Assembly (NCBI GenBank): GCA_013115135.1
Contig: JABANP010000057.1
Span: forward strand, 1 to 64,000
Direction: 5' to 3'
DNA: 64,000 bases
Source of the DNA: Perkinsus olseni
Lineage: Eukaryota > Perkinsozoa > Perkinsida > Perkinsidae
The position numbers and the translations under genes were made by a program. The notes beneath the pieces are model-generated. The model saw nothing but the letters and a program-made list of their open reading frames with translations, searched no databases and had not been told where the DNA came from. Position 1 is the first letter of the stretch. Every line of letters starts with the position of its first letter. Shown here one piece after another: positions 15,001 through 21,000 of the stretch.

Positions 15001-18000
15001 CGGCAGGCAAGGCTTTGCTGGGCGATAGCCTGTCTGCCCTGGGCGCGTCTACCTTGGGTAGTTCCCTATCCTTGCGGTCCCTAGCCCGTCTTGGGAGCAA
15101 GGTTTCCGTCGTGGACTACTCCTGTCTGAGCAGCTCACTCTCCTTGAGACAGCTTGCTCGATTCGGTAGCTCCCTATCAGTAGTTGAGCGTACCAGACTT
15201 GGCAGTGCCCTCTCCGTCGTGGATTTGGTTCAGCTTGGAAGCTCCCTCTCAGTTCGTAGCATCGCCCGCTTCGGTTCCTCGATCTCTGCTGCAGCCCACA
15301 GTAGGATCGGCCTTAGCGTATCGGTGCTGGATTACCTCCTCCTGGGTAGCACGCTATCCGTACGCTCCGTCTCTAGGCTCGGCTCTGCTATCTCGGCTAC
15401 AGGAGGGGCCTATGCAGCCTCTGTCAGTGTCGTCGGTGCTGGTCATCTCGGAAGTTCCCTGTCCTTACGCAGCTTCGCCAGGTTTGGCAGCAAGCTGAGT
15501 ATCTTGGACGCCCTAGCCCTTGGCAGCAGCCTCTCAGTCCGCGCCTTCGCTAGACTCGGTAGCTCCATGTCAGTAGCGACCACTGCAAGTCTGGGATCTG
15601 CCGTATCCGTGCAGTGCGGCATGAATGTCGGCGAAGCTCTGTCCGCATACGACGGCGTCAGCTTCGGTAGCTCCCTCTCCTTGCGAAGCTTTTCTCGGCT
15701 AGGGAGCAAATTGTCGGTGTTGGACCAAGGACTGTTCGGCAGTTCTCTGTCTCTGAGGTCCTTCGCTCGCCTAGGCAGCTCTACTTCAGTCACCGGGTCG
15801 CATGTGGTGGGCTCGGCGGTCAGTGCCCTCAGTCGAGCGCGCCTTGGCCTCACCTTATCTGCCTTCGATGCTGCATCCTTGGGGAGCTCCCTCTCCCTAA
15901 GGAGCGTTGCTCGCTTCGGGAGTACTCTCTCCCTTGGGGCATCCGGTAGCCTGGCATCCAGCCTGACTGTTCTTGACTTTGTGACGCTCGGTAGCTCACT
16001 ATCGCTCCGGGGCCTTGCTCGCATTGGCAGTGTGACCTCAGTCGGCATGAGTGCTTGGCTCGGCAGCGGTTTATCAGCGCTTGACTGTGTGAGCCTTGGT
16101 TCGACCCTTTCGCTCAGAGCGGTGGCTCGCATGGGCAGCGGCCTTTCTTTGTTGAAGGAAGCTCAGCTGAGTAGTTCTGTCAGCACTCTCGGTTTCTCGA
16201 CCCTGGCCAGTTCACTATCTCTACGCTCCTTACTGAGATGTGGCTCGACCGTCTCCGCCTTCTCTGCCTCGGCCCTCGGAAGCTCCCTCTCAGCACTGGG
16301 TGAAGCCTCTCTGGGTAGCTCACTATCCTTACGTGCCTTTGCCCGGTTCGGGTCCGCCCTATCAGTCGTGGGCTCCTGCAGCTTGTCATCCAGCCTCTCC
16401 GTCATCTCTCATACTGAGATCGGCAGCTCGCTCTCACTGAGCAGCTTCGCCCGTTTCGGTAGCTCCTTCTCTCTGTTCGCTGCGGGCAATCTCGGCGGCG
16501 CCTTTTCGGTATTGGACTGTTCCACACTCGGTAGCTCGCTCTCGTTGCGGAGCACGGCGCGGGTCGGTTCTTACATCAGCGTCTCAGCCACTGCTCGGTA
16601 CGGCTCCGGCCTCTCGTTGCTCGGCTCAGCCCACTGTGGTAGTTCCCTTTCACTACGCAGCTTCGCCCGGCTAGGCAGCAGCGCCTCGGTGCTCGACTAT
16701 CTCGCCTTGGGTAGTACGCTCTCTGTGAGGGCTGCGGCTCGGCTAGGGAGCTGCATATCGGTTGCTGGGTCGGGCTCATATGGCTCAGCACTGTCGACTC
16801 TCTCTAATGTGAGGTTCGGCTCCGTGCTGTCTACACTCGACTCGGTCATGCTGGGTAGCGGCCTCTCTCTACGTACCTTCGCCAGATTGGGTAGTGCTTG
16901 TTCCGTCGCCTCTGGCACACGGCTGGGAGCGACCGTCTCGGCGCTCGACTCGAGTACGCTGGGGAGCTCTCTATCCTTGAGAGCGATGGCTCGCATCGGT
17001 AGCGAACTGTCTGTGTACTGTACGTCCAAGTTCGGAAGCTCTCTCACTGCATTGGACTTCACCACCATGGGCAGTTCCCTCTCCGTGAGATCCCTGGTTC
17101 GCTTTGGCAGCGTCGTCTCGGTGTATTCCGAGTCCCGTCTGGGTAGCTCCCTATCGATCATGCTCACCACTAGCCTCGGGAGCTCGCTGTCTCTGCGTTC
17201 CTTTGCGAGGGTTGGTAGCCAGATGTCGGTCTTCGACCTAGCCAGGCTCGGCTTGACCCTATCTGCGCTCGATAGCGTGAGTCTAGGGAGCACCCTCTCA
17301 CTGAGAAGTGCTGCCAGGCTGGGCAGCGTCGCCTCTGTACTTGGCCGCTCGGTACTTTCTGGCAGTCTTTCGGCACTGGAGTCGTTGGCTCTAGGGAGCT
17401 CATGCTCTCTACGTAGCTTCGCCCGTCTAGGCAGCACCTACTCCATAGCTGGTATAGCTGGCTTCGGATCGACGGTCAGCGTCTTCAACATGATGAGCCT
17501 AGGCAGCACACTGTCCTTGCGTGCCATGGCCAAGTTCGGTAGCAGCGCCTCAGTATATGGTGCAAGTCTATTGGGGTCCTCCATCTCCGTCCTCGCTGCC
17601 ACGACCCTCGGTAGCTCTCTATCAGTACGCTCTTTTACAAGATACGGTAGCGAGCTAACTGTCTTAGAGCAGGTTACCTCTGGCAGCTCTCTATCCCTAC
17701 GGTCCTTTGGTAGACTAGGCAGCCGAGCCTCTGTCCTGGACACGGTGCTCCTCGGGAGCTCTCTCTCTGTGCGTGGGTTCTTCCGCCATGGCAGCGCATT
17801 CTCTGTAGTGGGTCACACGGCACTCAGTGATAGCCTCACAGTACTGGCCTCGGCATCTCTCGGGAGCTCACTGTCTCTCAGAAGCTTTGCTAGGCTCGGC
17901 AGCAGCGCCAGTGTCCTGGATTTCCTGCAGTTGGGGAGCTCCCTCTCTGTTCGAGGAATCACGAGACTCGGCAGCTCAATCTCCGTGGCTCAACGCGGCG

Positions 18001-21000
18001 CCCTGGGCTCATCCCTGTCAGTTCTCGGCTCCCTCACCGTCGGTAGCTCATTGTCATTGAGAAGCTTCAGTAGGCTGGGTAGCCATATCCGATGCTGGTC
18101 CGACCTAACCGTTCTAGACTTGGTCAACATCGGTAGCTCGGTCTCGCTCAGAAGCACTGCCCGCCTCGGTAGCGGCCTGAGTGTATCGGGCCTTGCTCGC
18201 TTCGGCAAGTCAATCACCCTCCTCGACTACGCTAGCTTCGGCAGCACGCTGTCACTGAGGAGTATTGCCAGGTTGGGTAGCATCGTGTCTGTGATAAGCG
18301 TAGCTACCTGTGGATCCTCCGTGTCGGTCTTGGACCGTTGCGAGTTGGGCAGCTCCCTCTCCCTAAGGAGCTTCTCGCGCCTTGGCAGCAAGACGTCCAT
18401 ACTGGACCACGTTAACCTTGCTAGTGTACTGTCACTGAGGAGCTTCGTCCGCCTCGGCTCATCTGCGAGTGTCCTCGGTCGAGCATCTCTGAGCACTACG
18501 CTGTCAGTGTTAGACTGTACGAGTCTTGGCAGCTCGATGTCCCTACGGTCCCTGGCTAGGCTAGGCAGTGGTATTAGCCTGTTGGGCTTGGCACGCTTCT
18601 CATCTTCTATGAGCCTTATTGACAGTGCTGCATTCGGATCGACCCTCTCGCTTCGGTCGGCAGCTAGGCTCGGTAGCAGCCTGTCAACTTTCACACGATG
18701 TAGCCTCGGGTCAGCCTTGTCGACGCTTGCAGGGGCCAGCTTTGCCAGCTCTCTGTCATTGCGATCATTCTCGAGGTTGGGGTCGAGCGTCTCAGCGCTT
18801 GACTACATCAGCCTGGGAAGCTCTTTGTCTTTGAGGTCCACAGCAAGACTGGGAAGCAGCTTCTCAGCATTGTCCACGGGCCGCTGCGGAGGTTCCTGCT
18901 CGGTCTTAGACTCATCCCTCTTAGCAAGCTCTCTGTCGCTGCGCAGTCTGGCACGCTTAGGGTCTTCAGTATCCGCCCTTGGCTTCGCCAGTCTTGGCTC
19001 TAATCTGTCGGTGGTCAATGCTGCAAACTTCGGCAGCTCGCTATCTCTGCGTAGCTTCTCTCGGTTGGGCTCGAAGCTCACTGCTTTGGACTATGCTACC
19101 CTTGGGAGCTCTCTCTCACTAAGAAGTGCTGCTCGCCTTGGGAGCGTCATGAGCGTGTTCTCTTCGGCCCAATTCCGCAAGGCCATCTCAACAATGTCGT
19201 CTGCATCGCTGGGCAGTGCCTTGTCTCTGAGCTCCTTCGCAAGACTCGGCAGTAATCTCTCCTTGGCTTCCTATGCACGGTTGGCTAGCACAGTATCCGC
19301 ATTGGACTGTGTATCCCTGGGCAGCTCCCTGTCCTTGAGGTCCATGCTCAGGGTTGGAAGCTCTACGTCAGTGTCGAGCTCTACTAGACTAGGCAGCAGC
19401 CTCTCCTGCTTAAGCTTCGTCCACGTGAGCAGTTCCCTATCAGTCAGGAGCTTCGCACGCCTGGGGTCGGCAGCTTCTCTCCTCGGTGGAATATCCATTG
19501 GTAAACGCTGTTCTGCAGTCGACCTGGTCAGCTTCGGCAGTGCCATCTCTCTGAGGTCATACACTCGCCTCGGTAGCTCCCTATCAACACTTGCCACCGC
19601 CCGCCTTGGGTCGACAATATCAGCCTTCGACTGCTCAATGATAGCCTCGTCGCTCTCCTTGAGAAGCTTCAGTCGGATCGGCTCATTGCTATCCTCTGTT
19701 GCTAGCGTGCGTCTCGGCAAGGATTTGTCGATCTTGGACTACTTAAGTCTCGGCAGCTCTCTGTCCCTCCGCTCGTTCTCGCGGCTCGGTAGTGAACTCA
19801 GTATCAGCTCCACAGCTAACCTTGGGTCAAGCCTTACTGTCTTCGACACGGTTATGCTCACGAGCTCGCTGTCACTGCGGCAAGTTGCTCGTTTCGGCAG
19901 CACGCTTTCCGCGTACTCTGCTACTAGGCTGGGCCATCAGCTCTCGGCATTGGACGGCTGCTTCATCGGTAGCTCTCTGTCGCTGAGGTCCTTCGCGCGA
20001 CTAGGCAGTTCAGTCTCGGTTGGGACAGACCTCAAGGTAGCTGGATCAGCTACGATCGGTGGGGTACTGGAGATGGAGGATGGTGTGTCGATCGCCAGCT
20101 TCCTCCGTCTCGGTAGCACTCTGTCTGTAGCAAGCATATCACGCTTGAGCGACAGTATATCCATCCTCGGCTACGGTCATCTGGGTAGCAGCCTGTCTTT
20201 GCGGTCCTTCTCTCGCCTGGGGTCCTCGGTGTCCCTATTCGAGTGCGCCAGACTCGGCGATGCAATCAGCGTCCTCGGTTCTACAGAGCTAGCCTCCTCT
20301 CTATCGCTACGAGGCTTCAGTCGGATGGGCAGCTCAATGTCCGTGCAATCTGGTTCCGCGCTTGGCAGCTCACTCAGTACCCTCGATATGACGTCCCTTG
20401 GAAGCAGCCTATCATTGCGATCATTCCTGCGGGTTGGCGATAGCATATCCACCCTCACTAACGCTCGCCTCGGAGCTGGGCTGTCCCTAATCGATATGGG
20501 GCAGATAGGTAGCTGTGTATCGCTCCGTCAATTCGCAAGGCTTGGCAGCACACTTTCCTTGGTGTCGTTGGCGAGGCTCAGTGGATCGCTATCAGTAGTG
20601 TCCTTCACTGAGCTCGGTAGCAGTCTGTCTTTGAGATATCTTGCTCGATTCGGTAGTGCCCTCTCCGTCCGAGAGAGTCTAAGGCTAGGTAAGTCCCTCA
20701 GCGTGATTGAAATCGCCACTTTGAGCAGTTCGCTGTCGCTGCGCAACTTCCTCCGTGCCGGTAGTTCAGCTTCCGTTGTGGGCCGCTGCCGCCTCGGTAG
20801 CACGCTCACGGCTCTGGCCTCGACCAACTTCGGTAGCACTCTCTCCTTGCGGTGCTTCTCGAGGCTGGGGAGTGCGATATCAGCCTATGGTTTGGCTAGA
20901 CTGGGCAGTTCGATATCGACCCTGGATCTCATCCACTGTGGCTCCGCTATGTCTCTACGGTCCATGATCAGAGCCGGCAGCTCTCTGTCGGTGGCTGGAT

